Assembly: GCA_025617745.1 (NCBI GenBank)
Contig: CM046861.1
Location: 12,548,516-12,612,515 of the forward strand
DNA: 64,000 nt
DNA from: Heliocidaris erythrogramma
Taxonomy: Eukaryota > Echinodermata > Echinoidea > Camarodonta > Echinometridae
Direction of reading: 5' to 3'
Below, piece by piece: positions 12,501 to 23,258 of the stretch. Below the pieces are notes generated by a model. The model was not told where the DNA came from, ran no database searches, and worked only from the letters and a program-made list of their open reading frames with translations. Both the position numbers and the translations under genes were made by a program. Position 1 is the first letter of the stretch. Every line of letters begins with the position of its first letter.

Positions 12501-12925
12501 TGCTATCCACTTATTTGTAAACTTCTCACTTGCACACTTTTCACTTCCACACTTTTCACTTCAATCCCTTTCCTTCCCCCTTTCCCCTTCTTTTTGTAGT
12601 AAGAAATAATTTTTTTTTTCAGTTAGTGACATCGCTTTTATGATATAGACATTTTATATTAATTGTGCTTTCCATGTAACCCTTTCCACTGGCTGCTATT
12701 CATTCAAGCATTTTGCTTAAGATAGCTGGCCCCTGCATTTCTGCCATTTCTACTTGTTCATTTCGATTTATAATCATGTCTTTATTCTGTTGTCATTGTT
12801 ATTTAACTGTCACATTTGTAATTTGAACAATTATGTTGTATATTTATTACTATAATTGTTTGTAAATCTGTTATTTGATTTGACAATAAATGCAGAAAAT
12901 CCTGCTTTGCAGGTTGTTAAAAAAC
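9505..12925 (+). mobile_element. LINE (CR1/Jockey group) inserted in the tandem array
   Basis: Seen: the array stops near 9500 and resumes near 12935 (ATTGAAAAGTTGATATTTGG), so the LINE lies inside one array unit. Its body is a single uninterrupted EN-RT frame followed by a ~400-base 3'UTR ending in ACAATAAATGCAG. No ORF1 or long 5'UTR precedes the frame, so the copy is either 5'-truncated or from a family with one ORF. Target duplication was not resolved because both junctions fall in repeated sequence. Confidence 0.85.
9563..12520 (+). CDS. LINE endonuclease-reverse transcriptase
   Basis: The frame is open from 9479, but the first 28 codons come from the flanking array, so I place the start at the ATG at 9563 (MDMDDILND). 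The numbering here counts from 9479. N-terminal apurinic-type endonuclease: NIRSLQKNF (~71), ETW (~104), GDFNID (Asp at 210), SDHLPIF (Asp at 275). Reverse transcriptase: YRPISLLPSFSKILEK from 580, SKAFDTMDH (Asp at 657), GVPQGSILGPLLFLIYMND, and FADD (catalytic Asp pair at 740-741). The C-terminal domain has AHTDPIFHKF and ends KASLKKYLLSTYL. All expected catalytic motifs are present and no stop interrupts about 1000 codons, so the copy could be active or recently active. It acts by nicking target DNA and reverse-transcribing its own RNA in place. Exact clade (CR1, Crack, L2 or related) not determined. Confidence 0.92.
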   Translation: MDMDDILNDELFNSQSKYYTAKEFISTFNSTNQNGKRNFFSAIHINIRSLQKNFDTFNEFLSILNSFPFSVIALTETWLHSTTPPIFDIENYTFNHIDRKNGKGGGVAFYIHNNLHYKVRHDIIINGVETLFIEIIDDNYKNKIVGVIYRPPNNIADIFLDKLESCLEIVSRENKDIYLMGDFNIDLSLPYTALGQHFTNLLLSFSFKPLIDKPTRITNTTHTIIDNIFSNVLSTDGNGIIYYDISDHLPIFTICSDNKRLHQHSNKERITRRKETKRNIESLKTDLSTEGWQDVFHETKANNSYEIFINKLLHYYDKNVPLTRITSSKKKNKQPWITQGIIKSIFTRNRLYKISLKSPTLAHQNKYKKYRNKLTSIIRLARKSYFSDKIESNKDNNKTLWHTINEMLGKKRENVQNVELLENGNYIKDNGLIADAFNTYFTNVGPKLASKINTNDNDFSQYLNNHTEHSLFFNPTNVHEILEIVRSLSPSKSSGHDGISVHLLKQIIHFLASPLAHIFNLSLSQGIFPDSLKLAKIIPVFKKDDPCLIANYRPISLLPSFSKILEKIVYKRLYSFLDMNKLLIPNQYGFRKNHSTDHAILQLYDKITDSFSKKEHTVGVFMDLSKAFDTMDHAILLCKLKTYGIRGIVLSWFKDYLDNRRQYVNFKSKSSIICTVKCGVPQGSILGPLLFLIYMNDIVNASPLLTYVLFADDTNIFYSHQNLNMLVTTLNLELKKLSLWFKSNKLSLNINKTNFTYFKHINSTHVFRNNIFIDDMPVTEKHETKFLGILIDSNVTWNSHVRNISMLVARGIGILYKLKYYLSQRSLLMLYNSFILSHISYCNIVWGNSNKMNIDTILRLQKKALRICSHSHYLAHTDPIFHKFKTLKINDIHTYQTAIFMYKFSTNATPISFHNIFIYNRDVHSYPTRHSSDLHLTNPKLIIAQKTIRYHGPDVWNNLPHDIKHAVSLFSFKASLKKYLLSTYL

Positions 12926-12999
12926 AACTTATAGATTGAAAAGTTGATATTTGGGCAAAAGGCGTCAGCCCCATTTTGCGAAAATCGGCCTGTATGATC

Positions 13000-14579
13000 A
13001 AGATCTCTACATCTGTGATTGTCTTTTATTATTATTTGTGGGGGAGGGGGGGGGGGAGAGATTAGGGTGCAGCATTTTTGTCGGCAAATTTGGGTGTCAC
13101 ATGCACCCCCTATTCAAAATGTTCTAGCGACGCCCCTGCATGTGGGCGTTGAAGGTGGGAGGGGTCTGAGTTTTACACCAGCTTTGAATTCCTCCCGACC
13201 ACCTACAATCAGGTATACAGTTTCTATAGCTCCATGTTTTATTAAGGATTAATTTGAAAAGCGCTGTGATTTGTATGAGCACTGTTAACGCTGCTGTCAA
13301 GTTGCAATTTCATTGCTTGCCCTGGGCACCATAATTCCTAGATCAACAAACGAATTATAAAAAAAAATCTCACAGCACCCCCAGAAAAAACAACCTTCCC
13401 AGGGGCCTGGATTGGTCAAGTGCATTCAGATCATTTATGTAAATACGGCCTAATTATTTTGATCAATAAAAATCTAAATTAAAAAAAACATTAACAACGG
13501 TGGTTAGAATCGTCTTATATCTGAGAGCCAATATGCCATATAGGCCACCGTCAAATTTCAAAATGAATCATGAATCTGCAAAAATATAAACACAGAAATC
13601 TGTCCCCGAAATTTGAATTCTTCTGTTTAGCTTCGCATTTAAACTGTTAAATCAGTTAGATAATAAAGGCCTACTGTTGATTAAATCATTAAAAAAAATT
13701 CAGTGTAATGTAAATAGGCCTACATTTCAGTGGAGATGGACCCCGGCCAGATAATCTGCTATAGAGGCATAATACAGGCATATATATAGGGCGTCGCTAG
13801 CTTTTGGGTACAAAGCCAATTTTCCCCCTCTCTCTCTCTCTCGTTTCTTTTAATACCCAAGACATGCAAAATGCAAATCTTATTCGGGGGGGGGGGGGTA
13901 AGGGCCGGGGTCGGGAAATTAACCTTTAGGCTTCACAACCCCCCCCCCCCTCATTTCACCCTCAGTCACGATACACCCCCCCCCCCCTTGCGCCCCTTCC
14001 CGCCCTTTCTGGGCCCGAATGAGTCACAGGCCCCCCCCCCCCCCCCACTCCGATATTCGGGCAAGAAAAAATAATAATTGTCGCGCATCTATAGGTGCAG
14101 GTTTCGCAATTTCCCGAGAAATTTCCCGCCCGGGCGGAAAATACTGCACGCATGATAAATAGGCCTTCTGGGAAATACCTGGGGCATACCAAGTCAATAA
14201 GCCACTTCGGAGATGCAATCTGAGCATGAGCAGATAAAGGTCATCTGTACCAAATTCTAAAACCCACTGACACTAATATTCGATATGTGCTCATGAATGT
14301 CATGTAATCATTATTCAATTATGCACTAATGGTGCATTCCATGATATCCAGGTGGAAGTATTCTTTTTAAAGGGGGAAACAAAAGCTATTCATGAGGCAC
14401 CTCTATCACTCCCAGAGTTATTTTTCTGAAGTGCACATAAAGGGACCCTCCATGTCTAAAATATCTGTGGATATTTGGGGTCATTTGTACCATGCGCTAA
14501 CCCCGAACTGGCTTATACCCGAACGTTTATCGATAGACATGAATACATTATACACCCACATACAGTGTAGCTACTGATT
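13000..14579. other. No gene; poly-G/C tracts and MITE scraps
   Basis: Seen: repeated fragments of a GGGCGTCGCTAG / GCGACGCCCCTG inverted-repeat family (13123-13140, 13790-13800), G-runs at 13041 and 13888, C-runs at 13940, 13975 and 14030, and a CT microsatellite at 13828. Short frames here are proline/glycine-rich products of the runs and are not genes. Confidence 0.5.
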
Positions 14580-15200
14580 ATTTGGACACGCTAAGAAATT
14601 CATACATAAAACAATCAAATTAACAGCCTTTCAAGTTCAGATTTTTAAAATACTATCAAATGAAATGAATAAATTAATTGTAGATCAACCAATTGAAAAT
14701 TATATCGTCATTAAGATGGGTATTGTAACAAGTCATGTTCGTTTAGGCATGATGAGTTACGGTCTATTGAACTCCATTCATCACAAGAATGCTCATTTTC
14801 ATACCTTGTTGTGATTCATGTGGGGCGTTGCAAGAAAGTTGCAATCGATTGCAAATCCCCAAAATCAGTCGCAAGTCTTGCAATTGATTGCAAGTTCCAT
14901 TTAAAATACATGTATCATATTTGCAATCGATTGCAAATGGGGATTTGCAATTGATTGCAACTTTCTTCCAACACCCCAATGGACCATCAATTATAGTCAT
15001 GCTTCAACGAACATGACTTATTACTATGCCAATTTTAAAGTGATATACTTCTCTTTAATTTGATGTACAATTAATCATATTTCATTCAGAATTATACATT
15101 TTGTACACTCATTTTTCTTGAATGCATTTTCAAGATTCTTGGATACACTGGAAATACTTGTGGACACTAGATAAGATTCATGTCTCAAAGTTCAGGTATT
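14580..15200. repeat. Nested inverted repeats (MITE within foldback)
   Basis: Seen: TAACAAGTCATGTTCGTT near 14727 pairs with AACGAACATGACTTATTA near 15007, and outer parts also pair loosely (14680 with 15060). Inside, GCGTTGCAAGAAAGTTGCAA (14826) pairs with TTGCAACTTTCTTCCAACAC (14956), with GCAATCGATTGCAAA repeated in both arms. A third partial copy of the outer arm lies near 15370-15420. Confidence 0.6.
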
Positions 15201-15504
15201 ATTAACAAAAATAATACTGCATGTAATACAAAGAATTTTAAACATATATACATCACCTAACATGGGCAAATTAAAACATCATTATCACTGGGGCACGACG
15301 ACCATTAATCACAGCAAAGTCTGAAAATAAATGTTGTTGTAATTAATTGACAATAACTTGTCACACCTCAACGATCATGACTTCTTTATATCCATTATAA
15401 CGACGATATGATTTTCTTTTAGTAATTGATGTACAATAATTGTATTGTATTTATTGCTCTAGCCCATCGTAGAAAAAATTGTACAGATATTATATACAGA
15501 GGTT

Positions 15505-15600
15505 AATCATTATCTGGGAACTTCGCTACCTGAATATGAAGAGGTGGTTGCCCGAATATCGGAACTTTGAAAATTCTGGGTGGGGGCTGCAGCCTATAAG
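15505..15600 (-). repeat. Inverted fragment of the ~215-bp array unit
   Basis: Seen: TTGCCCGAATATCGGAACTT followed by TGAAAATTCTGGGTGGGGGC is the reverse complement of the unit near 8705-8745. It shows that the array sequence is dispersed as well as tandem. Confidence 0.7.
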
Positions 15601-15602
15601 TC

Positions 15603-15663
15603 AGGGGCGTCGCTAGAGAGGGGGGGGGGTGACACCCCACACGCCCCTCTAGCGACGCCCCTG
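15603..15663. repeat. 61-bp near-perfect hairpin
   Basis: Seen: CAGGGGCGTCGCTAGAGAGG at the left and its complement CCTCTAGCGACGCCCCTG at the right, around a G-run and a short spacer. It is probably the shortest form of the CAGGGGCGTCGCTAG MITE family whose half-ends recur at 13123, 13790 and 51550. Confidence 0.8.
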
Positions 15664-15760
15664 CTGGTCCACTTACATTAAGAAAGAACAGGCGGTTACA
15701 TGCCCCATTTCCGCCTGATATTTTGCATTGAATTGGACATAAATATAATATAAACTATCC

Positions 15761-15917
15761 CAGGGGCGGATCCAGGATTTTGTAAAAGAGAAGGCCGGGA
15801 GCCGGAAAAGTACACAATTAAGGAGGCACTTTTTTAATTGTGTATTTAAGGTATGCCAGTTGGGTTTCAAAGGGGGGGGGGGGGGGGGGCATTCGGCTCC
15901 CCCTGGATCCGCCCCTG
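15761..15917. mobile_element. 157-bp MITE, CAGGGGCGGATCCAGG ends
   Basis: Seen: the left end CAGGGGCGGATCCAGG and the right end CCTGGATCCGCCCCTG are exact complements. CTATCC occurs immediately outside both ends, a 6-bp direct repeat. A run of ~18 G lies inside. Family knowledge: CAGGGG termini are common in hAT-type non-autonomous elements, but those usually duplicate 8 bp, so the superfamily is uncertain. Related pieces occur at 20682-20740 and 51648-51845. Confidence 0.8.
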
Positions 15918-15919
15918 CT

Positions 15920-17504
15920 ATCCGGACCTTTGCACTGTACAAAAAATTAGTGATTCGTATATGATTTCTGTTTGGCGAAATCTATAGTTGCCTACAAGTT
16001 ACGATGCAGACAATTATGGGAATTGAGAAATCACATACTGAAATTTAATAAGGTTTAGTTCTATATACCACTTGAATAATGCCAGGGTTTTTACACTTTA
16101 CATGTTTATTATTATGAATTCCATTGCATTTCAACATTATGGTAAAGTGGATTTTGTTATAGAAGTTGAATTGATTTGAATTTTTTTATAAATTAAAACT
16201 TCTCACTAAGACATTTCAAACTTAAAAGGAAGCCATAGCGTACCCATTCATTATTTAAAGCAGCTTTTTGAACCCTTACCATGAAAAAGTCACCTTTCAA
16301 TGCTCTAGGTGTTTAATCTTGCCCTTTAACCAATAATTTTTACATTATGAGGCAATTCATTGATGAAAAATATTGTTTTCTGAGTATATTCCGGTATTTC
16401 CCAGTATTTCCCATTTTGTTCAAAATTTGGTGGGGGTATTTCCCGCCATGGTATTTACCGGCCAATCCTGGCGAGGTGCCCGCATATCCTCATATATTTG
16501 ACAGCGAGGTACCCGAATAAATAATATTCCGGTATGAAGTTGGCCGGATAGTAAACTTTCCGTAATAATTATCTAGTGCATCTTACAGTGACGAAATAAC
16601 ATTTTAAAGATAATAAATTGTCTTCTCCCGCCTCCTTTTTTTTGCTCGCTTGCAAATTTAAGGAACGGTATGGTTTCGGTCATGGAGATCCCCAAATTTT
16701 CTTTACAAAGTAATGTCAGAGCAGTGCATTTTGTGAGATACCCACTGACCTGTATAGCCTACTATAGTTATACGATGACACTCATGATCACCCGTGGAAT
16801 GCATAACACTGGATTTTCTCATAACAAACCACTTTTTTAATCATGTACATTCAATGAAGATACTTTTATCCCGTCATAAAACATTTGTGTCAAGATATTT
16901 GGTAAGGTTCAGCTGTTTCATAGGTTGGGTAGTTTCTTTTGTTAAGCAGGATTTGGCATGCACAAGTTGTTGCCTGGTCAGACAAAGGTTTGCCAATTCT
17001 TCAAAGAAATGACAAAGACCTGCTACATCCAACTGCTCCTAGATATCACCTGTGTGAGACGCTGGGGGTACCAAGATGGCTGCCATCTTGCATTGGTGGC
17101 TTTAGTTGTACCAAAGCTATTCATTATGCAACATCATATCCATTGCGTACAGGCAAATGGACATGTACGACGATGACGTCACAGTTTTTCAAAATGGCAG
17201 CCCCCATGGAATAATATCTAGCAAGGAATCTGCAGACTTTGGAGAGATTGTTCTCCTTACTAAGTAATCAAATAGGAGTATTTTTCAAGATATTTTGAAC
17301 AGGCTAACCATTTTCCACACGATTATCAGCTAAAGTTTGTTGAGTTTCATTTTCCTTTAAAGCCATGAAAATTTTATAATGCAGAGTAGTGACTATAATT
17401 ATGACATCAGTAATATCTGTATCATCGCCATCAGTTCTACATCTATGTATACAGTCACTGTGATGGAATAAGTATAATAAATACTTTTAAAAAATAGGTA
17501 AGTT
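15920..17504. other. No supported gene
   Basis: Seen: a diverged fragment of the 8590-9500 array unit at about 16420-16545. Overlapping short plus-strand frames around 16790-17214 show no domain. The stretch CAAGATGGCTGCCATCTTG at 17072 is a dyad, and a TGACGTCA occurs near 17174. No splice-framed exon is recognised. Confidence 0.45.
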
Positions 17505-18020
17505 TATGATCAGTTCTTCGACCCCGCCTCCCCCCCCCCCCCCCCCGCCTCCGCCCCTGTAAACAGTAAACTGAACAACGACAAGTAAACCATTAGTATA
17601 ATGAATTTTTACATTTGCAGATGACATGTTTTCACATTTATGATAAAGGGTCTTTCGATATTTTAGGGATTCTAATGGTCAAGATACCTCACACTCTTTC
17701 ACACGCACACACACATACATCTCATAATAACTGATCTTACATAGGTGCATTATGCAAGCCATGGGTTTTTACATTTGCAGTTGACATCATATGACCCTGA
17801 TGACATTTGAGGAAAAAATGGAAATTTTTACATTAATTTTTGTAGGCAAAATGTGTTTACATTTGTGGGCGTTTTTTTTTAAACATTTGTGGTTATTTTT
17901 ACACTTGTGGTTGACATGTTATAACATTTGTGTACGTTTTTTTTTACATTTGCGGGTGCAATGATTTTACATTATTTTGTGGTTATTCTTACATTTGTGG
18001 TATATTTTTACATTTGTGGG
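17505..18020 (+). repeat. Dispersed TTTTTACATTTGTGG repeat, copy 1
   Basis: Seen: starts near GATCAGTTCTTCGACCCCG, contains a CACACGCACACACACATACA stretch and TCTCATAATAACT, then about ten copies of TTTTTACATTTGTGG spaced ~25-30 bases. Reverse-complement copy at 47370-47795 and a shorter plus copy at 55065-55311 keep the same internal order, so the unit is a ~400-500-bp element with a repetitive 3' half, not simple satellite. Confidence 0.75.
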
Positions 18021-19136
18021 CTCTAAAAGCCCCTTCACCAAGACCCCATTACAAGTCGCGCCGTTCGCACAAGAGTTCTCCGTACATGAGCTGACAGCTT
18101 GAGGTACGACTACGTCATCGACTGGCGCAGTATATCAGAGTGAAAGCGCACTAAAGTTGATGCAAAGTGAAGAGTTGAGGGGGCACTGGCATCATGGGGG
18201 GGGGGGGGGAAGCACTAGTCTTATTAGGAAAATTCAGTGTGATTTTACGAGGCCACTGATTAGGGGGAGGGCGCGGGGAAGGTCCTGTCATTTGCCCCTT
18301 GATATTCAGCTTCCTGATTGGCGCCGAACACACGTTCCTCCATTAGTGCAAGGGTTAGAATGGCAAGCGATGGCTTTTCAACATATTCAAGGAAGAATGG
18401 ATCAGAGATGAGTTATACATATATTCAGAAGACTAAGCAGTGGCATTGATGAAAAGATTAATCGGCAAATTCCTAAAATTAGTTATTTCAGTTTCTTCAG
18501 TTTTTTTCATGTGCGTACAATTCGCAGGAATTTCTTGATATGCCAATAAAATGAAAGGTTATTAGTTATTTGTGTCTTATAGCAAATTACCAAGAGCTAA
18601 ATAAATTTGATACTGGTGCTAGAACAAAATTATAATATGTATTTATATATTTCTAAAGTAGCACGTCCTGATTGGCATGAAAACTACAAAGCTATAAAGT
18701 CTGGCTCTTACAAGGCGGCCTTTCGATCATGTCGATTGCGTCAGTACATGCGCTTATCAAGCCTGTGAAGGCAATGAACCCATACGCCAATTATTAAATG
18801 TATTGTTTGCACTGTTCATTTTGTAATTAATTTATAAACGATATCACTCTTTAATGACGCGCAAAAAACCCGTACAGGTCACTGACGCGGTCCTTACGTC
18901 AGCTAATGACGTCTCGTGTGAGCCGTGCTAAACATTACTTTGTGAAATAAGATAATTGCAAAAAAATGAATACCCGGGTTATTCATGTACATCCTATCAA
19001 CTCACCGATTCCACACGTGACTCCTGTAAACCCGGCTAAGCACGAACACTGGGATTCACTCTCTTGATTTGTATTTTGGCACGTACCTCCATTAGCTCGT
19101 GGGTTTGAAGTACAGGGAAGCTCTGTAGAATGATAT
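18021..19136. other. No gene seen; repeat scraps
   Basis: Seen: a G-run at 18197 flanked by a short open stretch (18157-18411) without recognisable domains. Nothing supports an exon. The left flank of the TTAA-bounded transposon ends this stretch. Confidence 0.4.
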
Positions 19137-19311
19137 TTAAAGGTCCCCTTTTATGGAATTACAAAGGAACTTCATTTAATAGACTTTTCTACTGTGAATC
19201 CAGATCTGTCAATCATATTACCTGAATTCCATTCATTAATCTGTAACCTTGAAAATAAAAAAATAACTGGGAACGCCCCTAAAAATTTTGGAAAATCGGT
19301 CCAGCGATCGA

Positions 19312-19329
19312 TGACGTCATGTGACGTCA
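19312..19329. promoter_or_regulatory. Two CRE-like sites, left subterminal
   Basis: Seen: TGACGTCA at 19312-19319 and again at 19322-19329, ahead of the ballast-like exon. Family knowledge: TGACGTCA is the palindromic CREB/ATF site. Inference: part of the promoter of the transposon's plus-strand gene. Confidence 0.45.
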
Positions 19330-19478
19330 CCCACAGAACGCTCGACTCTACACAAGCTGGATCAGTATCGATGTGTGTGTTATGGCTATTGAGCTTCGTG
19401 TAGATCTCTTCGACTTCGTGCCATTTCAGCCCTTCATTTTAGCTTTTTAAAGACAAAATCCTACATCAACGATGGCAT

Positions 19479-19695
19479 CATCTTCTTCAGCCAGGACACT
19501 TATTCAGGATCAGATATATCTGATTTGGAGCATCAAGTCCCAGAAGAAATTGAAGAGGAATTAGGGGCCCGGCCGTATACTATGTTTGAGCCATGCAGAC
19601 ATGTCGGATTCTGGGCAAGATTCTGATGATGACAGAGACGTCCCTGATTTTAATAACGGAGAGGATATCGACGGGAGACTTGGGAATAACAATTG
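19479..19695 (+). pseudogene. P2X7-ballast-like gene, exon 1 (frameshifted)
   Basis: Seen: three partial frames in succession. One begins with an ATG near 19472 (MASSSS). The second reads SGSDISDLEHQVPEEIEEEL followed by GARPYTMFEP. The third reads DSGQDSDDDRDVPDF and GEDIDGRLGNNN and ends at a donor-like TTG|GTAATT. An acidic leader with a RPYMFEP-like motif is, from memory, typical of invertebrate proteins annotated as P2X purinoceptor 7-like. At least two frameshifts separate the pieces. The exon expected next, with the CxCGxC and CC zinc-binding cysteines, was not found between 19696 and 20073, so this gene is broken. Confidence 0.5.
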
Positions 19696-20073
19696 GTAAT
19701 TATTTTTTGATAATAAATTACCGATTAAAGTTTAATTCACGCATATCCACGTATTATGAATCTTGTTTACGCTTGCAAATTGCCCGAGAGGCTGAGCTGA
19801 TAGAGGCAGTGAGCTCGATGTGCGCAGGGCCGGGGTACACGCCGCGCCGTTTGGTTGTTCGCCTGCTGACCCTGCCTGGGCTTGCGCTTGGGCAGTTTTA
19901 CTGGTGCATGGGGTGGTAGCGTTTGATTCTAGTAAATTCTAACATTGATATCCAGAAAACTCTTAGCTCTCCTGTTATCTTGCTTGTTTTCTTTGTGCTG
20001 CTACACTAAGTAAGTGTAGGTACCGTTATAGTTGACAATAGATATGATCTTCTTCTTCTTCTTCTCCACCCAG

Positions 20074-20180
20074 GGTTTCATCCAGTGTGTCTGCATGGAG
20101 CGGTATGTGATGGAAACTGCTTACTATTTGTATCGACAGCAGTATGGCGGACAGGCAAGGCAGGATGCAACTGAAAATCA
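20074..20180 (+). pseudogene. P2X7-ballast-like gene, internal exon
   Basis: Seen: a pyrimidine-rich tract and CCACCCAG acceptor, 35 codons plus two bases, and donor CA|GTGAGTAC. It reads GFIQCVCMERYVMETAYYLY then RQQYGGQARQDATENQ. Family knowledge: this resembles the part of the P2X7 intracellular C-terminal (ballast) domain that follows the CIT motif, where a VL(S/N)RxVL...LYxQ pattern is found. It carries none of the ion-channel part of a P2X receptor. The exon itself is open, but its phase (0 in, 2 out) fits neither neighbour directly, so flanking exons are missing. Confidence 0.6.
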
Positions 20181-20591
20181 GTGAGTACACCATATTTTTT
20201 GTTTTAATCCTTACTGCAGTATTCCTGTATTATAAAGCAGTTTGGATGCAAAATGCCAATTTGGCTCCTTATGAAATTAATATTACGATATTCTATAAAA
20301 GAAAATAATGTTTTAGCCTTAATGTAAATAGAGGAAGATTATTCTATTTGCAGTGTACATGTATTTTCTTGTCCTATGTGCAGATTAACGTTTGTTTCCT
20401 CTTTCCCCATCACAACATTTTACACTGCGGTGTTGACAACTAAATTATTAGCTAATCTTCTATTGTTTATTTGTGAAGTTCAAAGTAAAAGTTACCTCAC
20501 TATCACCTACATCATAGACTACACTGTGCATTGTTTTGAAGTTGTCTAATCATAGTTTCCTTTGTACTCTTTAAAAAAAAATCTTTTATAG

Positions 20592-20680
20592 GAAAGCTAG
20601 GAAAGCTAGGCAGGGCAGGACGTGTTCCTCTCCCATCTTGTGCCGTGACAAGAATCCGTGCAGCATTTCCATCAGAACCA
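20592..20680 (+). pseudogene. P2X7-ballast-like gene, terminal exon, cut by repeat
   Basis: Seen: after TTTTATAG the frame reads GKLGKLGRAGRVPLPSCAV then TRIRAAFPSEP. A 9-base tandem duplication (GGAAAGCTA twice) makes the GKL repeat. Family knowledge: LPSCxxxxIRxxFPSE is the signature near the C-terminus of the P2X7 ballast domain. The expected final residues (a YxGF motif) are replaced by a GGCGGATCCAG MITE fragment starting at 20682, so the C-terminus is lost. Supports a decayed gene inside the TTAA-bounded element. Confidence 0.65.
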
Positions 20681-20681
20681 T

Positions 20682-22279
20682 TGGCGGATCCAGGGGGCAC
20701 AGCCGGCCCGGCCCCCCCCCCCCCTTTTGGAAGAGAAGTATGATTTTTTTGTTGTTGCTTGTCAGGGAATTATGGAGGGGAAACTGGACCCCAATAACCC
20801 CTTACTGAGCGATTTTTGAAGGTTTGGCGAATTTCTTTTTTTGCCCCCCCCCCCCCCCCCTCACTGAGCGACTTTTCGAGAAGCTGGCGAGACCAGAAAA
20901 ATACGGGTCTACCTTTTGACAAACTTTAATTTTTGTGCCCCTTCTTTTACTCAATCCTGGATTAGAACAGATCAGGGGCTTTGAAGAGGCGTAGACCTAC
21001 ATACAATTTTGCTGTTGATATCTTTTCCCCCACCTTGTCAAGATCTATATTTACAGAAAAATAAATATTATATGTTTTACTTCCACCTTATTACTGAGAT
21101 TTTTATTACTGTTCTAAGATAGATTTTCAAAGATAATTTTTTTAAATTGGAAATATTCCCTGCATTTTACCTATTTAGGGTATTTTCTTTTCAAAGTTTA
21201 CTGTATGTATATATAATTTTTTAACCTTTGCAAAAAATCAAAAGGGAGGGCAGCTCCGTGGAACTTTAATTTAAGCTATGCAACCATTATTCTCATAATT
21301 TTTTTTACTGGGGCTTGGATATGACATGCACAAATCTCAACATTATGCAAAGGTGATAGTAGAATTGAACATTTTAAAAATATTTATGTATCAGAACTGT
21401 TGTTCCATCAGTGTAAACATTTACACAAAGTCATTATTTGAAAGAAAAAAATATTCAGTACTAATGACTGGCAAACATCTTTTATTTAATCGGGTCATTC
21501 ATGTGATCATCATTATTGTTGCTTCACATCATATTTCTTTTCAAATTTACATTATTTTTTCTACAGATTTTTTTTTTCTTCTTTCATTTGATTTATTGTT
21601 GTATTTATTATTATGTTGGTCTAGTTGTTAACTTGATAACGCTTAGATAGCATATACATTTATCATGTATATAACTGTTTATAAGAAATGTTAAAAATGC
21701 TAGTACGTCATTGTTCAGTCTGTCTTTTCATATTTAATTCCTATACATGGATATCAGTTGGGTTTATTACATGAGGGTGTGCTACACTGTGACAATGTGG
21801 TAAAAATTTTATTGCTGTTTTTGCTTCAAGTATCAGAGGAAAAGAGGAGTCTAGGAGGCTTATTTTGAATATTCATTTTCACTGTCAGAAATAAAATTGG
21901 AATTGGGTAACTGAGTTCACATCTAAGTATTTGCCCAGAGCATTTTTTGTAATTGATGTTGTAAAGATGCATGTATCTCAGTTAAGAATGATAACTCTAT
22001 TGTTAATGGCATATGAGGTCTGTTATTTTTTATGGCATTTGTTGTTTAATTTGTTAATGAAACACACTTTGGAAGCTAATCAGTTTTGTTTGTTTTGTTT
22101 TATGTTTTTTTTTGGGGGGTGGGGGTGGGCATTCTCCTATTGAATTTTTGATGTTCAATTGTAAGACAACCATTTCCTGGATACAACATCTATATCTACA
22201 TTTCTCCAGAAGTAATAATATATTTCAAATCAATTGAATATTTTTGTCATCTCTGGAAGAGCTCAAACACATTTACTAT
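20682..22279. other. Transposon interior without recognised coding
   Basis: Seen: a fragment of the GGCGGATCCAGG MITE with C-runs (20710, 20848), then AT-rich sequence. No transposase motif was recognised on either strand. Confidence 0.4.
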
Positions 22280-22895
22280 GCAAGGCTTGTCGTGAATGAA
22301 ACTAACAATTGAAAAGAAAGGTGTGAGTGCGTGAATGAGATCAAAACCAACAATTGGCAGAATGGAAAAAGAAAAAAAAAAGAGAGATAAAAAGTTGAGA
22401 GGAGATGTGTGTAATTGGAGAATATTGGGCAAAAAGAAGGAGAAAGGGAGACAGAAAGCACAAGAGAAGAAATAGTGAAAAAGAGAGGGAATCACTGGGG
22501 GAAAAGGGAGAGATAAAAAAGTTGAGGGAAGATGTGTGAAAGTGGAGAATTTTGGGCATAAAGAGGGAGAAATGGAGGGAAAGCACAAGGGAAGAAATAG
22601 AGAGAGAGGGAATCATTGGGGAAAAAAGGAGAGATAAAAAAGTTGAGGGAAGATGTGTGAAAGTGGAGAGAGAATTTTGGGCATAAAGGTTGAGAATTTT
22701 GAGCATAAAGAGGGAGAAATGGAGGGAAAGCACAAGGGGAGAAATAGAGAGAGAGGGAATTATTGGGGGAAAAAAGAGATACAAAGTTGAGGGAAGATGT
22801 GTGTAAGTGGAGAATTTGGGGCATAAAGAGGGAGAAAGGGAGGGAAAGCATAAGAGAAGAAATGGTGAAAGAGAGAGAGGGAATCATTGGAAAAC
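22280..22895 (+). repeat. Purine-rich minisatellite, unit ~90-120 bp
   Basis: Seen: five or so units sharing GTTGAGGGAAGATGTGTG, GGAGAATTTTGGGCATAAAG, AGGGAGAAATGGAGGGAAAG and GAGAGAGGGAATCATTGGGG. Serine/proline-rich frames on the minus strand here are by-products. Confidence 0.85.
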
Positions 22896-23077
22896 AGATT
22901 TTCTGTCAAATGAACTACATGTATAAGGTAGAGAAGTAGGAATCAACCTGTAACTGTGATGTATACCCCTTTTTCCTGCCGAAGGAGGGGGGGGGGGGGG
23001 GGGGGGTTGTAGGTTGAAAATTGCCAGTTACATTTTCACTACATTCAGGGTGGTAACAAAAATCAATATTAAATATA

Positions 23078-23258
23078 CGGTAGAAACTTAGTATAACAAG
23101 GTCCTTGGGACTATTAAAATTACCTGGTTAAATCCAGAATCTCGTTATATCAGTTTAAAAAAAAAAGAATATAAAGAGTTGAGACCAAAATATTGCCTTG
23201 TTATATCAGGAATATTGTTGTATCAGACCTCTTTATACTGAGTTTCCACTCTACCATG
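23078..23258. mobile_element. Small pogo/Tigger-like MITE
   Basis: Seen: GGTAGAAACTTAGTATAACA at the left is loosely complementary to the right end (TTTATACTGAGTTTCCACTC). Family knowledge: GTAGAAAC-CTCG-TATAAC ends are typical of pogo/Tigger-type MITEs with TA targets. Target duplication not clear. Confidence 0.45.

Noticed and set aside
16790..17214. Overlapping plus-strand frames of 70-90 codons
   Set aside because: No domain, no splice framing and no conservation signal visible; several frames overlap in the same stretch.
19593..19919. 108-codon plus-strand frame as an extra ballast-like exon
   Set aside because: Its sequence lacks the expected CxCGxC and CC cysteines and crosses the donor of exon 1 into intron.
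22247..22890. Minus-strand serine/proline/phenylalanine-rich frames up to 147 codons
   Set aside because: They are translations of the purine-rich minisatellite and repeat with its period.
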